Shown: positions 11,216 to 22,757, counted from the first letter of the stretch. The stretch is DNA of 64,000 bases from Aphrocallistes beatrix (GCA_963281255.1 OY725491.1:4142857-4206856); one strand, 5' to 3'. The notes: generated from the letters alone by a model not told the origin. Numbers and translations: made by a program.

Positions 11216-11689
11216 TAGTAACCTTGATTTCGAAATACTTTTAGTGCATAAAATGAGACAATAAAATGAATTTTTCCAAAAAAAAGAGCTTTTAGAAAAG
11301 GGTATACATGTGGCCGATCTGAATTTTTTAGAGATGATAATATACAATATAAAGCATAAGATCACCCAATATTGCAACGTGAATCGCATTACATAATGAT
11401 TTATAATGATGTTAAAATTTCAAAAGTGTCTTACAAGTTGCACTTTTTTTAATATCTATAGATCATTTATTATGGACAAAAATAGATCAATTCACGAAAG
11501 TACAATTAGTTACTTATATGGTAAAAAATTAGACGAATCCATATGGTATTCGGGAAATTATAGTATTGCGAAAATTTGGTCAAAAATGATGGGCATTCTT
11601 CGGTTAATGGCTTATGTCTCTTCTACTCAATTATTCCTCCACGAAATGGTTGAATAAAGAAAATAATAGGAATAGAATTTTCAATTTTA

Positions 11690-13937
11690 ACCCAAATAAT
11701 TTTTTCTTTCAAATTTCGTTGCTACAATATTTAGAGGCAGATTTTCGTAAGGAAAAATATTTTAACTTTATTCAAAAGTAAAAAATCGAAAATCTGTCTC
11801 TATCATTTTGTTCTACGTGACGAGATCTTTCTAAAACCGTCGAGTCTTTTAATCTACGACCTTTGTAACTAGAGATTCCTCCGTTGTAAAATTGATTTTT
11901 GTAAGTGCTAAAAACAAGCTACAAAGCAATTTTGTTCGAAAAGGCTTAATTTCCATTAGTTTTCACTGTATTCTGATAATAAATAGCATCCGAACATCCT
12001 AAATCAACAACTTATAGCAGTACTTAAGGATACCGCCCGTGAAAAATCCATAGGTTTGGCTTACAGCATATATCAAGAAGTATATAAGATGTTAAGCGTG
12101 GGCAGGTAGTGCAATTAAAAAATATTGAGACATGCCAAACAGTTTTTGGTCGGGATTTCTAGTTTTTGAGTTACAGCGTCTCAAAGTCGGTTTTTTTCAG
12201 TTCTTCCCTAGCACATCTTAATGGTAAGCCCTCCTCCACTCTGTGATTTTTTTAAAGCACATGTTTGAATCAAATGCTTCGAAAATTTATTCATAGATAG
12301 TCTATCATATTTGCCACTTCATAGGACAAGAAGAAAGTTTAAATTAGAAAAATTGTAAATTTCATCGGTGTCCGAATAAAAAGGGCCAAAAAACGGCGAA
12401 AAAAGCACGATTTTCAATGGAAATCAGCAATAAAATGACAAATTTGTAAGATATCGAAAATCGAGTGGTCCTACGCTCATCGCCTAATGATGTGGAACAA
12501 CTCCTGACATTTTCAGACCTCTATCTCAAGGCAATTTTGAGTTAAAATTTTTGAAAGACAGTCAATTTTGGAATTTTAAAGTCCCGAGATATAGGGATTT
12601 GAAGTTTTGATGTTAAGAACGATTTAAAATGAGCTATTAACGATAAATAAAAGCATCCATGGACATTTAATCGCATGTATACTAATGAATTAGATTTTGG
12701 TGAAAATAGCAAAATTATACTGAAAATTCACAAATTACCATGAGACCTCTAACCCCGAATATTTTGAACCAATTAGGGAATATAATTCATATTCCTAGCA
12801 GTACAAAGTATAATTCATCGGTTTAGAATGAATAAAGAGCTTCTAAAAAGTATATTAGGAAGTTAGAGCGAGAGTCTACGACTTTTAGTTTTCAAGTTAG
12901 GATTTTCGAAAAATGCTACGTCATCACGTGATAAAAATTTGAAACTCAGCATTCCATTCCATGTAGTACACTTATTATATAAGAATCAGATAGATACCGT
13001 CTTGAAAAGTATATTAGGAATTGAGAGCTAAGAATTTGGCTGTATATTTCCCGAGATATGGAGGAATCTGTTTTTGGACCATAAATGGGGGGCTTTGGCC
13101 GAATTTTGGAGATAAATGCTTTGCACTTCCAAAATAATCATGTTGAGTGCTTCAAAATTTCTGCATACATTGCTAGTGATTATTGCATTGTTTTTTGAGT
13201 ATAATAGCTACTTTTGGGAACTTATTTCATGACAAGATTCGCCATTTTCTAATATATTCAAAGTTCTTCATAGAATTTGTATTACAATAAAATCGATGAT
13301 AAGTCAAAAAATATTTACTTTTTGACAAAGAGATGTTTGAGGAACCTATATATTATCATATATATCCTTTCATTTAAGATTATAATAGATTACATATCAT
13401 CAATAGTTTTTAAGCATTTACATCGAGCACTTTCGGGGCCATAGAGAGGTTTGATGTCCGAACTTTACCTACAATATACTATAACTTACGAACTAATGGT
13501 CGGATCTGAACAAATTTAAAAAAAAAATGTTCAGAATTCTTTTCTATACACAATAGCTAATATCACAACGGCCATTTCCCGAGCATTTTAGAAATGAAGT
13601 CCCTCATAAAGATATTTTTGATTGGATTTTAAGTGCCTCTTTTTCTAAATTCATCTGTTTTATAATATTTAAAGGGGCCAAAACCATTTTGAGTTTCATA
13701 TAATTTAAAAAATATCAGATAAGCTGGAAAATAATTGATGATTGCCCCGCAAAACCACGAATAACTAGCCGATTTTTAGTACTACTGGCTTTAGGTGCTA
13801 ATTTCTAGAATATCAAAATAAATACCGTCCAACAAGTACGATTATATGGTAGACTACTCAATAATCCAATGGAATTAACAATAAAAAATTCCACCATTTT
13901 TTTTAATGTCAGGCGATGTTTTTCGAGGGCGGTATCC
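11690..13937 (+). repeat. Left arm of a large inverted duplication
   Basis: This segment, which includes a TTAA transposon and about 330 bp of its left flank, recurs in inverted orientation at 17169-19450. The flanks match as well as the transposon does (for example CATTTTGTTCTACGTGACGA at about 11805 and the same text inverted near 19305), so the unit is larger than the transposon itself. Confidence 0.8.
12028..13937 (+). mobile_element. TTAA-flanked non-autonomous transposon, copy 1 (1910 bp)
   Basis: Bounded by TTAA (12024-12027 and 13938-13941) with inverted ends GGATACCGCCC and GGGCGGTATCC. No ORF above about 90 codons. A TTAA duplication is the hallmark of piggyBac and some Kolobok-type elements; the GGATACC terminus is not the usual piggyBac CCC. 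Copies 2 (17169-19095) and 3 (25261-28743) share the ends and interior. Confidence 0.8.
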
Positions 13938-14236
13938 TTAACTTCAAAATATGGCATATCAAATATTTTCACATCAAGACACCTTAAAAAGTGTGAAAAA
14001 GTTGTCAGTTATCACTGGGGACCCAAAAATGACCATGCTCGATAATATCCGCCAAAATCCCATATCTGTAACTTTATTTAACTACTCCAGGTCGTTATTT
14101 CGTACTCCCAATTCGTACTCAGCACTAAATTTCCAGCAATTTGATATATATATTGACCATATTTGGAAACATTTTTGGTTGCCTTCTCCTAGCAACGGTC
14201 AGGAATGTTAAAAAATTCAAAATTTAAAATGTGTCG

Positions 14237-14410
14237 TTTTTAGAGCGACACCAGGTGATACAAGTGGCTCAAAGTTGCGAAATATTGGGCCTGGTGTTAT
14301 AAAAATTGGAATTATTGTTTATAACCCTAATAAGGATCTAAAAATAATAAAAAAGCAATTTGGGCACATTTTTAGTAAAAACAAGTGTCCCATGGGAAAC
14401 ACTAACCTTA
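14237..14410 (+). repeat. 174-bp direct repeat, copy 1
   Basis: Runs from TTTTAGAGCGACACC to GTCCCATGGGAAACAC and CCTTA. An almost identical copy in the same orientation is at 19698-19870. Non-coding and of unknown class. Confidence 0.75.
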
Positions 14411-15070
14411 AAAGTCAATAAAAAATGTAAATGGGTTATTAAGGATGAATAAAAGCTTTCACGAGCATGTATTCGCATTTATACAGATGATTTAGATATA
14501 TTTCAACCAAAATTGTGGAAAATAGCAAGTTCACAGAAAACACAAATTTCCTTGAGGCTTTTAACCCCGAATATTTTGAGCTAATTGTGAATAATAATTC
14601 ATAGTCCTAGCACTAGGTAAATCCATTAGTTTAGAATGAATAAAGAGCTTGTAGTATACGTATTAGGAAGTTAGAACGAGAATCTAGAATGTTAATTTCC
14701 AATTTACCAGTTTCGAAAAATGCTACGTTATCACAGGATGAAGATCTAAAGCTTAACATTCCATAGGATGTAGAGCAATTATGATCAATGAATCCTATAT
14801 ATGCCTTTATAAAAGTATATTTGGATTTGAGTACTAAGAATTTAGGCTTAAATTTACAGAGATAGAATGATATACCTTTTAGGCCATGAATAGAGGATTT
14901 TGACCGAATCTGGGAGGTCCAAGGCCAGAAATTTTCAAAATAATTATGAAAAGTGCTCCAATCTTTGTGTAAGCATGAATAACGACAATTGTATTTGTTT
15001 CGCTTAATTGCCACACTTGGACACATGATTATATCATCATTTTCTAATATATTCGAAGTTCTTCATATAA
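14411..15070 (+). mobile_element. Internal fragment of the TTAA transposon family
   Basis: Aligns by eye with the middle of copy 1 (about 12620-13270), with shared blocks such as CCCCGAATATTTTGA and AATGCTACGT. It lacks both termini. It is clearly diverged, so it represents an older or different subfamily. Confidence 0.6.
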
Positions 15071-15089
15071 TTTATACTTGTATATATTC

Positions 15090-15275
15090 AAGCCCGCTTC
15101 GCTTGCTTGCTTGCGCTGCTGGTGGACAGTTAGTGTCCGCCGGAGGCCCCCTTTGGGCCCCTGTGGTCACAATGATTAATTATAAGGGAGATTTGCTTGC
15201 TTGCACTGCGCTGGCGGCGAATACTTCGTGTATGCATGAGGCGCCCTTTGTGCGCCAATGTGTCATTTTTTATTT
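15090..15275 (+). repeat. CRE-bearing interspersed repeat, two tandem heads only
   Basis: Two successive copies of the GC-rich head (CGCTTCGCTTGCTTGC ... GTGTCCGCCGGAGG, then TTGCTTGCACTGCG ...), joined at about 15187. The body with the CRE sites is missing. See the fuller copy at 34757-35230. Confidence 0.7.
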
Positions 15276-15328
15276 ATACACATATTGGAAAATATTTTAA
15301 ATGTACCTCAAATTTGTTATCTTTATTA

Positions 15329-16094
15329 CTTAGGGCATTCAAAAAGTTCTCATCTCATATCTGTATCTCAAATGATAGTGAAAATAGGATATTTCCGATT
15401 TGTCCATTGTATTCCTTAGGGGATCAGCTTCCAATTTATATATTGGTTTATTTTAAAAGGACAATTATTGTGGTTCCTACATTAGATTTTTTGTGCATCG
15501 GTTTAGGGTAGTGTCGAAAAGTTGGAATCTCCCCATTGAAAATGGCTTAAAACTAAATTTGGAGAATAAAAGTTGTGAAAATCGTAGAATAAGGTCATTA
15601 AAAGGTTAAATAATTAAGAACCAATGTGAAAAAGTAAACGGGAGGTGTTCAATAGTATTGCTCGTGTTGAAAAAATATCATGCTACTTTTAGTGGATTTT
15701 TTGTCAATTTTCGCCACTCAAAAAGTGGGACAAAAATGGTAGTAAACCACTTCAAAACATAGTATTCCCTCAGCCTCAAACTATAATACTTCAGAAAATT
15801 CAATCTATATGTTAGTTGATGCTTAGAATTCGATGGAGGGATCAGTTTTAATCTAAATTTGCTCAGAACTGAAATATATCAAAGGGAACCCGAAAAATCA
15901 CGTTCAAAGGGACTACCTTAAACCGATGTACAAAAATATAATGTAGGAACCACAACAATTGTCCTTGTAAAATAAACCAATATACAAATTGGAAGCTGAT
16001 CCCCTAAGGAATACAATAGACAAATAGAAAATATCCTATTTTCACTATCATTTGAGATACAGATTTGGGATGAGAACTTTTTGAATGCCCTAAG
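15329..16094. mobile_element. Long-TIR MITE, 766 bp, TA target
   Basis: TA at 15327-15328 and 16095-16096. About 180-bp inverted arms start with CTTAGGGCATTC and include GGGGATCAGCTTCCAATTTA and its inverse. A diverged relative is at 44827-45621. It has no transposase. The TA duplication suggests mobilisation by a Tc1/mariner-type enzyme. Confidence 0.85.
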
Positions 16095-16096
16095 TA

Positions 16097-16823
16097 CAAC
16101 TTGTATATTATTTAAAATGTTTCTGAAATAGTCGACATTTCGTCTAAGAACTTGCTTCGCTGGACTTTTCTTTAATTCTTAATAGTGATTAAAAATCTTG
16201 AAAATGACGCCAATTATAATTCTTACAATTGTAGAGTAATGTTTTCTGCAACCCTTATACGTATCTGTAAACTGATTGTTTAAAATCCCTATAATTACTT
16301 ATGTAATCCTCTGTTGAGTTCCGTGATGCTTTTTTGCATTCATTTAACCACTCTATTCTGGAGATAGAAATTTCACTTTTGATGTAACTTTTTACAAATA
16401 TTTGGTTAGTAATTGTCACTGGAAAATTGGTCCAGGGGACCAATTGGATAGCGGACCACAATTTTCGTGACAGTACAACTACAGGATGATCAGAAAGTAT
16501 CTGGGCCAGACATTTCTCCAGTTAATATTTCATATTGAATAAACAATATTACAGAACCAAGATTTCAGGAATGACGTTTTTCTGGAAGGAAAAACTTATT
16601 TCTTTGATGCTATGAACATTTCTGATGCTGCAAAACTCTATACGGTTTTAAAAGAATGTCTGTAAATGTTGACTATTGCTTTATTACAAAGACCACTTTG
16701 TAGTAAAGCAAATGTTAAAGGTTATTTTGTGTTGTTTATTGAATGATGCTTGCCTAGTAATTTCTTGAATAGCTATTAACATGGTTGCCGTGAGAATAGG
16801 AATGTTTTTAATGCTATGGGAAT
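16097..16823. other. No gene seen
   Basis: AT-rich. A string TTTTCGTGACAGTACAACTA near 16463 resembles text near 6866-6890 (TACTTCGTGACAGTGACAGT). No supported ORF. Confidence 0.3.
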
Positions 16824-16975
16824 TCCCACCTGTGGGATTCTGTGGGATTATTTGTGAGATTATTAAGATTTCCTGTGGATTGCTGTGAGATTTTCTGTGA
16901 CATTTCCGTGCGGTTTTCTGTGGGATTTCGTGTGGGACTCTTGGGATTTTCAGTGGGTTTCTGTGGGAATTCCCG
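16824..16975. repeat. Imperfect TGTGGGATTT minisatellite
   Basis: About ten irregular copies of a 10-20 bp GT-rich unit (TGTGGGATT, TGTGAGATT, TGTGGATTG). It is strongly strand-biased. It is followed by nested GGGAATTCCC and GGAATGGGAATT palindromes. Any reading frame across it is only repeat periodicity. Confidence 0.75.
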
Positions 16976-17168
16976 CAGAAATCCTGTCGGAATGGGAATT
17001 AAAATTCCATTCCCAAGGGAACCCTGATTAACAATCATCAAATTTCATTCATTAATCAAATGAAACAGTATATATACACTCTCTAATGTTGTTAACTTCT
17101 GAATGTTATCATAAAATATGTATATTCCGTCTTTATACAGACCATCTCATTCTACATGTTTGTATTAA

Positions 17169-19095
17169 GGATACCGCCCTCGAAAAACATCGCAAAACAT
17201 TAAAAAAATTTGTGGAATTTTTTATTGTCAATTCCATCGGATTATTGAGTAGTCTACCATCTAATCGTACTTGTTGGACGGTATTTATTATGATATTCTA
17301 GAACTGGGCACCTAAAGCTCAGGCGTACTAAAAATCGGAAAGTTATTCGTGATTTTGCGGCGCATTCATCAAGTATTTTCTAACTTATCTGATATTTTTT
17401 CAATTATACGAACCTCAAAATGGTTTTGGCCCCTTTAAATATTATAAAACAGATGAATTTAGAAAAAGAGGCACCTGAAATCCAATCAAAAATATCTTTA
17501 TGAGGGACTTCATTTCTAAAATGCTCGGGAAATGGCCGTTGTGATATTAGCTATTGTGTATAGAAAAAAATTCTGAACATTTTAAAAAAAAGTTTGATCA
17601 GATCGGACCATTATTTCGTAAGTTATAGTATATTGTCGGTAAAGTTCGGACATCAAACCACTCTATGGCCCCCAAAGTGCTCGATGTCAATGCTTAAAAA
17701 CTATTGAAGATATATAATCAATAATAATCTTAAATGAAAGGATATATATGATAATATATAGGTTCCTCAAACATCTCTTTGTCAAAAAGTAAATATTTCT
17801 TGACTAATCATCGTTTTTGTTGTAATACAAATTCTATGGAGAACTTTGAATATATTAGAAAATGGTGAATCTTGTCATGAAATAAGTTCCCAAAAGTAGC
17901 TATTATACTCAAAAAACAATGCAATAGTCACTAGCAATGTATACAGAAACTTTGAAGCACCCAACATGATTATTTTGGAAGTTCAAAGCATTTATCTCCA
18001 AATTTCGGTCAAAGCCCCCCCATTTATGGTCCAAAAACATATTCCTCCATATCTCGGGAAATATACACCAAAATTCTTAACTCTCAATTCCTAATATACT
18101 TTTCAAGACGGTATATATCTGATTCTTAAATAATAAATGTACTACATGGAATGGAATGCTAAGTTTCAAATTTTTATCACGTGATGACGTAGCATTTTTC
18201 GAAAATCCTAACTTGAAAACTAAAAGTCGTAGACTCTCGCTCTAACTTCCTAATATACTTTTTGGTAGCTCTTTATTCATTCTAAACCGATGAATTATAC
18301 ATTGTACTGCTAGGAATATGATTTACATTCCCTAATTGGTTCAAAATATTCGGGGTTAGGGGCCTCATGGTAATTTGTGAATTTTCAGTATAATTTTGCT
18401 ATTTTCACCAAAATCTGTTGGAATACATCTAATTCATTAGTATACACGCGATTAAATGTCCATGGATGCTTTTATTTTCGTTAATAGCTCATTTTACATC
18501 GTTCTTACCATCAAAACTTCAAATCCCTATATCTCGGGACTTTAAAATTCCAAAATTGACCGTCTTTCAAAATTTTAACTCAAAATTGCTTTGAGATAGA
18601 TGTTTGAAAATTTCAGGAGTTGTTCCATATCATTAGGCGATGAGCGTAGGACCACTCAATTTTTGATATTTTATAAATTTGTGATTTATTGCTGATTTGC
18701 AAAGAAAATCGTGCTTTTTTCGCCGTTTTTTGGCCCTTTTTATTCGGACACAGATAAAATTTACAATTTTTAAAATTTTAACTTTCTTTTGGTTCTATGA
18801 AGTGGCAAATATGATAGACTATCTATGAATAAATTTTCGAAGCATTTGACCCAAACATGTGCTTTAAAAAAATCACAGAGTGCAGGAGGGCTTACCATTA
18901 AGATGTGCTAGGGAAAAACGGAAAAAAACGACTTTGAGACGCTGTAACTCAAAAACTAGAAATGCGAGCCAAAAACTGTTTGGCATGTCTCAATATTTTT
19001 TAATTGCACTACCTGCCCACGCTTAACATCTTATATATCTCTATTCTTAATATATGCTGTAAGCCAAACCTATGGATTTTTCACGGGCGGTATCC
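17169..19095 (-). mobile_element. TTAA-flanked non-autonomous transposon, copy 2 (1927 bp)
   Basis: TTAA at 17165-17168 and 19096-19099, with inverted ends as in copy 1 and opposite orientation. Internally close to copy 1 over its full length. It forms the core of the right arm of the inverted duplication. Confidence 0.8.
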
Positions 19096-19450
19096 TTAAG
19101 TACTACTATAAGGTGTTGATTATAGGATGTTTAGATGTTATTTAATACTAGGACACAGTAAAAACTAATGGGAATCAAGCCTTTCCGAAGAAAATTGCTT
19201 TGTAGCCTGTTTTTAGCACTCAAAAAAATCAATTTCACAGCAGAGGAATCTCTAGATACAAAAGTCGTAGAGTAAAATACTCGACGGTTTTGGAAAGATC
19301 TCGTCACGTAGAACAAAATGATAGAGACAGATTTTCGATATTCTACTTTATTAAAAAATTAAAATATTTTTCCTTACGAAAATCTGCTTCTAAATATTGT
19401 AGCAACGAAATTGGAAAGAGAAAATTAATTGGGCTAAAATTGAAAATACT
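17169..19450 (-). repeat. Right arm of the large inverted duplication
   Basis: Inverted match to 11690-13937, separated from it by about 3.2 kb. Identity continues for about 350 bp past the transposon end, to the centre of the foldback at 19215-19696. Confidence 0.8.
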
Positions 19451-19696
19451 AATAGGAATACATTTTTCAATTTTAACCCAATTGAATTTTTTTCTTTCCA
19501 ATTTCGTTGAAACAATATTTAGAAGCAGTTTTTCGTCAACGAAAAATATTTTAACGTTTTTCTAAAGTCGAATATTGAAAATCTATCTCTATCATTTTGT
19601 TCTACGTGACGAGATCTTTCCAAAACCGTCGAGTTTTTTACTCGACTTTTGTATCTAGAGATTCCTCCGCTGTGAAATTGATTTTTTTGAGTGCTA
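19215..19696. repeat. Foldback palindrome, about 235-bp arms
   Basis: Left text (GTAGAACAAAATGATAGAGA) returns inverted at the right (ATCATTTTGTTCTACGTGAC), with the centre near 19455. Outer ends are TAGCACTCAAAA and TTTTGAGTGCTA. Only one arm is present at the equivalent place in the left duplication (11690-11915). Confidence 0.75.
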
Positions 19697-19697
19697 A

Positions 19698-19870
19698 GTT
19701 TTTAGAGCGACACCAGGTGATACAAGTGGCTCAAAGTGGCGAAATATTGGGGCTGGAGTTATAGAATCGGATTTATTGTTTAGAACCCCTATATGGATCT
19801 AAAAATGATAAAAAAGCAATTTGGGCATATTTTAGTAAAAACAAGTGTCCCATGGGAAACACCAACCTTA
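19698..19870 (+). repeat. 174-bp direct repeat, copy 2
   Basis: Partner of 14237-14410 in the same orientation, although the surrounding 2-kb blocks are inverted. It abuts the end of the 19215-19696 foldback. Confidence 0.75.
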
Positions 19871-20084
19871 ATTACTCATAATTGATAGCCTCAGCTTAAT
19901 TACTAACTCCCAAGTTAATAAATATCAGCATTTGAGACTTGATGCTACTTGTTCCAAGTCACAGCCTTTATATATGATGCCGTTAGTGACACAAAGTGGC
20001 AGAGGTTGATAATTTTCTGCATAAGAATAAGTAATTGAGCTGAAACTCTCAATTATGAGTAATTATAGAAAGTGCAGACTACGA

Positions 20085-21290
20085 ATTTGAACTAAAAAAT
20101 AGAGTACTTTCTACTGTTTAAGGACATGTTCTTTTTTTAATAGATCTAACCATAGCCTACTATATATAAGGCCTAAGAGTAACTTAACCAGGGATGCGGT
20201 AGAAGATGGATGAAGAAATACATGAGCTGCCTTAAATCATTAACAAAGCACAATAGAGCTTAGGAATGTATTACCAGCATATATAAATATGGTGTCAAAG
20301 CACCCATATCCGTTGTTAAAATTTAGATTAGTCATCAAATGATTGCGCAACAGGCTATATTTGGGTCAAATTTAGTGATTTTCAGAGGTCGTTTAAGGGC
20401 ACTTCTAAGTGTTTTTATTATAAGGTTTTTCGCATAGAACTGAGAAGTGAATGTGTTAATACTAAAAATTTGGAATTTGTTCATGGAATGTTCCTACATT
20501 CCAGTGTTGTTATGGGAACGTGTTTTGGTCAGTTGGGGTTATATCTTGAAAACAGCGATAGCTAGACATTCAAATATAATCCCATTTGATAACAAATAGG
20601 CTACTTCCTATTTAGCTATAATACAATTTCTGTGTCTAAATTCAATGGTTTACGAGATATTCGACAAATTACCAAATGTGACCAATATGATAAATTGTCT
20701 AATAACTCGTAAAATATTGAATTAAGCCATAGAAATTGTATTATAGCTTAATAGGAAGTAGCCTATTTGCTATCAAATGGGATTATATTTGAATGTCTAG
20801 CTATCGCTGTTTTCAAGATATATCCCCAACTGACCAAACACGTTTCCATAACAACACTGGAATGTAAGAACATTTCATGAAAAAATTCCAAATTTTTAGT
20901 ATTAACACATTCACTTCTCAGTTCTATGCGAAAAACCTTATAATAAAAACACTTAGAAGTGCCCTTAAACGGCCTCTGAAAATCACTAAATTTGACCCAA
21001 ATATAGCCTGTTGCGCAATCATTTGATGACTAATCTAAATTTTAACAACGGATATGGGTGCTTTGACACCATATTTATATATGCTGGTAATACATTCCTA
21101 AGCTCTATTGTGCTTTGTTAATGATTTAAGGCAGCTCATGTATTTCTTCAACCATCTTCTATTGCATCCCTAGTGCCAAATTCGCAAGTTACTCTGAGGC
21201 CTTATTATAATAGGCTATGATCTAACTTTATTATATTTGTATGGAAGTTTTCGTGGTGGATCGAATACTTTTGTCCGGGTATGTAGTGTA
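20085..21290 (+). mobile_element. Mariner-like repeat remnant split by a palindromic insertion
   Basis: 20085-20150 and 21220-21290 together match 60750-60890 (shared AATAGATCTAA, TTTGTATGGAAG, GAATACTTTTGTCCGGGTA). The palindrome at 20151-21219 sits between them, so 60750-60890 is effectively an empty site. Confidence 0.7.
20151..21219. mobile_element. 1.07-kb foldback palindrome, copy 1
   Basis: Ends CATAGCCTACT and AGTAGGCTATG-type inverted, flanked by a 7-bp duplication ATCTAAC (20144-20150 and 21220-21226). Arms of about 520 bp are nearly identical (a handful of differences), with a loop of about 20 bases containing AATGTGACCAA near 20680. No ORF. Related copies: 27097-28156, 56605-57303 (partial), 48725-49125 (partial). 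The transposon class is unknown; a 7-bp duplication is seen in some P- and Dada-type elements. Confidence 0.9.
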
Positions 21291-21311
21291 TATATATATA
21301 TATACGTATAT

Positions 21312-21790
21312 ATCTGCAACAAATTGATTGAAGAAACTGCAAGGCGCAGAAAGCTGATCTTTGGCATGTGAGAGTTTTTTAGCTATAGCTCCAACTAGTT
21401 CTGAGCTCAGACGAAAATGTCAACTCATCATGGAATTATGACGTCATTGTAATATTTTTAAAAGTTAAGCAATACAGTTATTAGAGCATAACTCAGCCAT
21501 TATAGAAGATAGAAGGCTTACATTTTAATAGAATCTGTATACTAAAATACCTCACATATGCTACAACTATCATCAAAAAATGATGACTCATCAGTCTGCT
21601 GTGACGTAATCAATACTCATCAAAAATTGTTAAAATTGATAAATTTGGTGATTTTTGGTGCGATATCGATTATAACATTAGGACAGACGTGTTTAGAGAT
21701 GTTACCTCCCTTTTAATTAATCAATGTGACCTCAGGCGGCCACAAAGTGTCCGCCAGCCGCGCAGCGCAAGCAAGCGAAGCGCGCTTGTT
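21312..21790 (-). repeat. CRE-bearing interspersed repeat, full length
   Basis: Minus orientation: the head AGCGCGCTTCGCTTGCTTGC is at 21790 and the tail CAATCAATTTGTTGCAG at 21312, followed by a TA-rich tract. A perfect CRE lies at 21439-21446 and an AP-1 site (TGACTCA) at 21584-21590. Confidence 0.85.
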
Positions 21791-21865
21791 TATTAGTAAC
21801 GTTAGATCTTTCTATCAATGCCTTTTGTAAAAATGATATTTTTCCACATTCGCTCAGTTGCCTAA

Positions 21866-22710
21866 GTGATATTCGACAACTTGAATCACTTGTGAATGAA
21901 ATTTCTAGTGCGCCTTAACGACGTGAGCCATCTAAGAATTCTGAATCTACTGTATCCCATATATCATCAGCGAATGTTCGTATTCAACAAACCATTGATA
22001 TTATGCATACCAGTTCGGATGTGGAAACATCTGAACATCCAGAAATTTGTCGACTCCAATTCATTCAATACCGATTAGAAGACTGTCTTGTTCCCAAAAA
22101 TAGACGTAAATACAACATACTCACACAAATATTATCTCTTAAAACACATATCATCTCGCCAGGTTGTGTCCCAAGCACAAGCCTTGCCTATCACTTCCTC
22201 ACTTCAATACTTTGGGAAAATTGTACTCTTCATTTGGGTTGGACAATTACCCTCTTAATGCGATGCTTTTCAAACTGTTATCTCCCACTGGTGATCTAGA
22301 AACTCGAGTACCTCATCCATGTAATATCTATAGAGTGTTATTTCTTACCTTTGATTTTGTACACATATTAAAATCTATTCGTAACTATTGGTTGAATCTT
22401 GAGTCGAATGTCAAAAGTTTTATTTTCCCAGTTTCGAAGATATTCGCTCTGATTCTTGTTCTTACCATCTAAGAATATGTTCTGCTTCTTTCTAAGATAT
22501 CCGTACTCTTTATAACTCTGAGAAAGAAAACTTGGCAAAACTAGCTTGGATAACAGGATTTCAAAGTCAAGCGTGGGCTTGACTTTGAAATCCTGTCATC
22601 CTTCAAGTTTAGAACGACATAATGTGAAGTTAGTTTTAAAGGTTATTCATGAGTCTACCATTGCTGCGTTAGCTATTAAAAACGAACAACGTTGTTCAAT
22701 GTAAATTCGA
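21866..22710 (+). pseudogene. P-element/THAP9-like transposase, broken
   Basis: Frames on the plus strand give, in order, a coiled segment (IRQLESLVNEISSA), then KNRRKYNILTQILSLK with THIISPGC, then LSLPHFNTLGKLYSSFG, then FDFVHILKSIRNYWLN (the F-D-xx-H-xx-K-xxRN motif of P-type transposases), then IRTLYNSEKENLAKLAW, then SSLERHNVKLVLKVIHEST. There are frame changes at about 22160, 22300-22440 and 22560, and in-frame stops near 21920 and 22495. A THAP zinc finger is not seen. A 52-bp hairpin interrupts it at 22549-22600. The C-terminal catalytic part is lost before 22758. The assignment rests on motif order recognised by eye. Confidence 0.65.
22549..22600. repeat. Short hairpin, 24-bp arms, 4-base loop
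   Basis: The left arm starts GATAACAGGATTTCAAAG and the right arm ends TTTGAAATCCTGTCATC, with one mismatch. The right arm fits the P-like reading frame (LTLKSCHPSS) while the left arm is its inverted copy and breaks the frame. Confidence 0.9.
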
Positions 22711-22757
22711 TGTAAACGTTTCTTTTTAAAATATTCGTTTGAATGACCCACTATTTG

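Noticed and set aside
16814-17041. Asn/Pro/Thr-rich protein on the minus strand
   Set aside because: The reading frame simply translates the TGTGGGATTT minisatellite.
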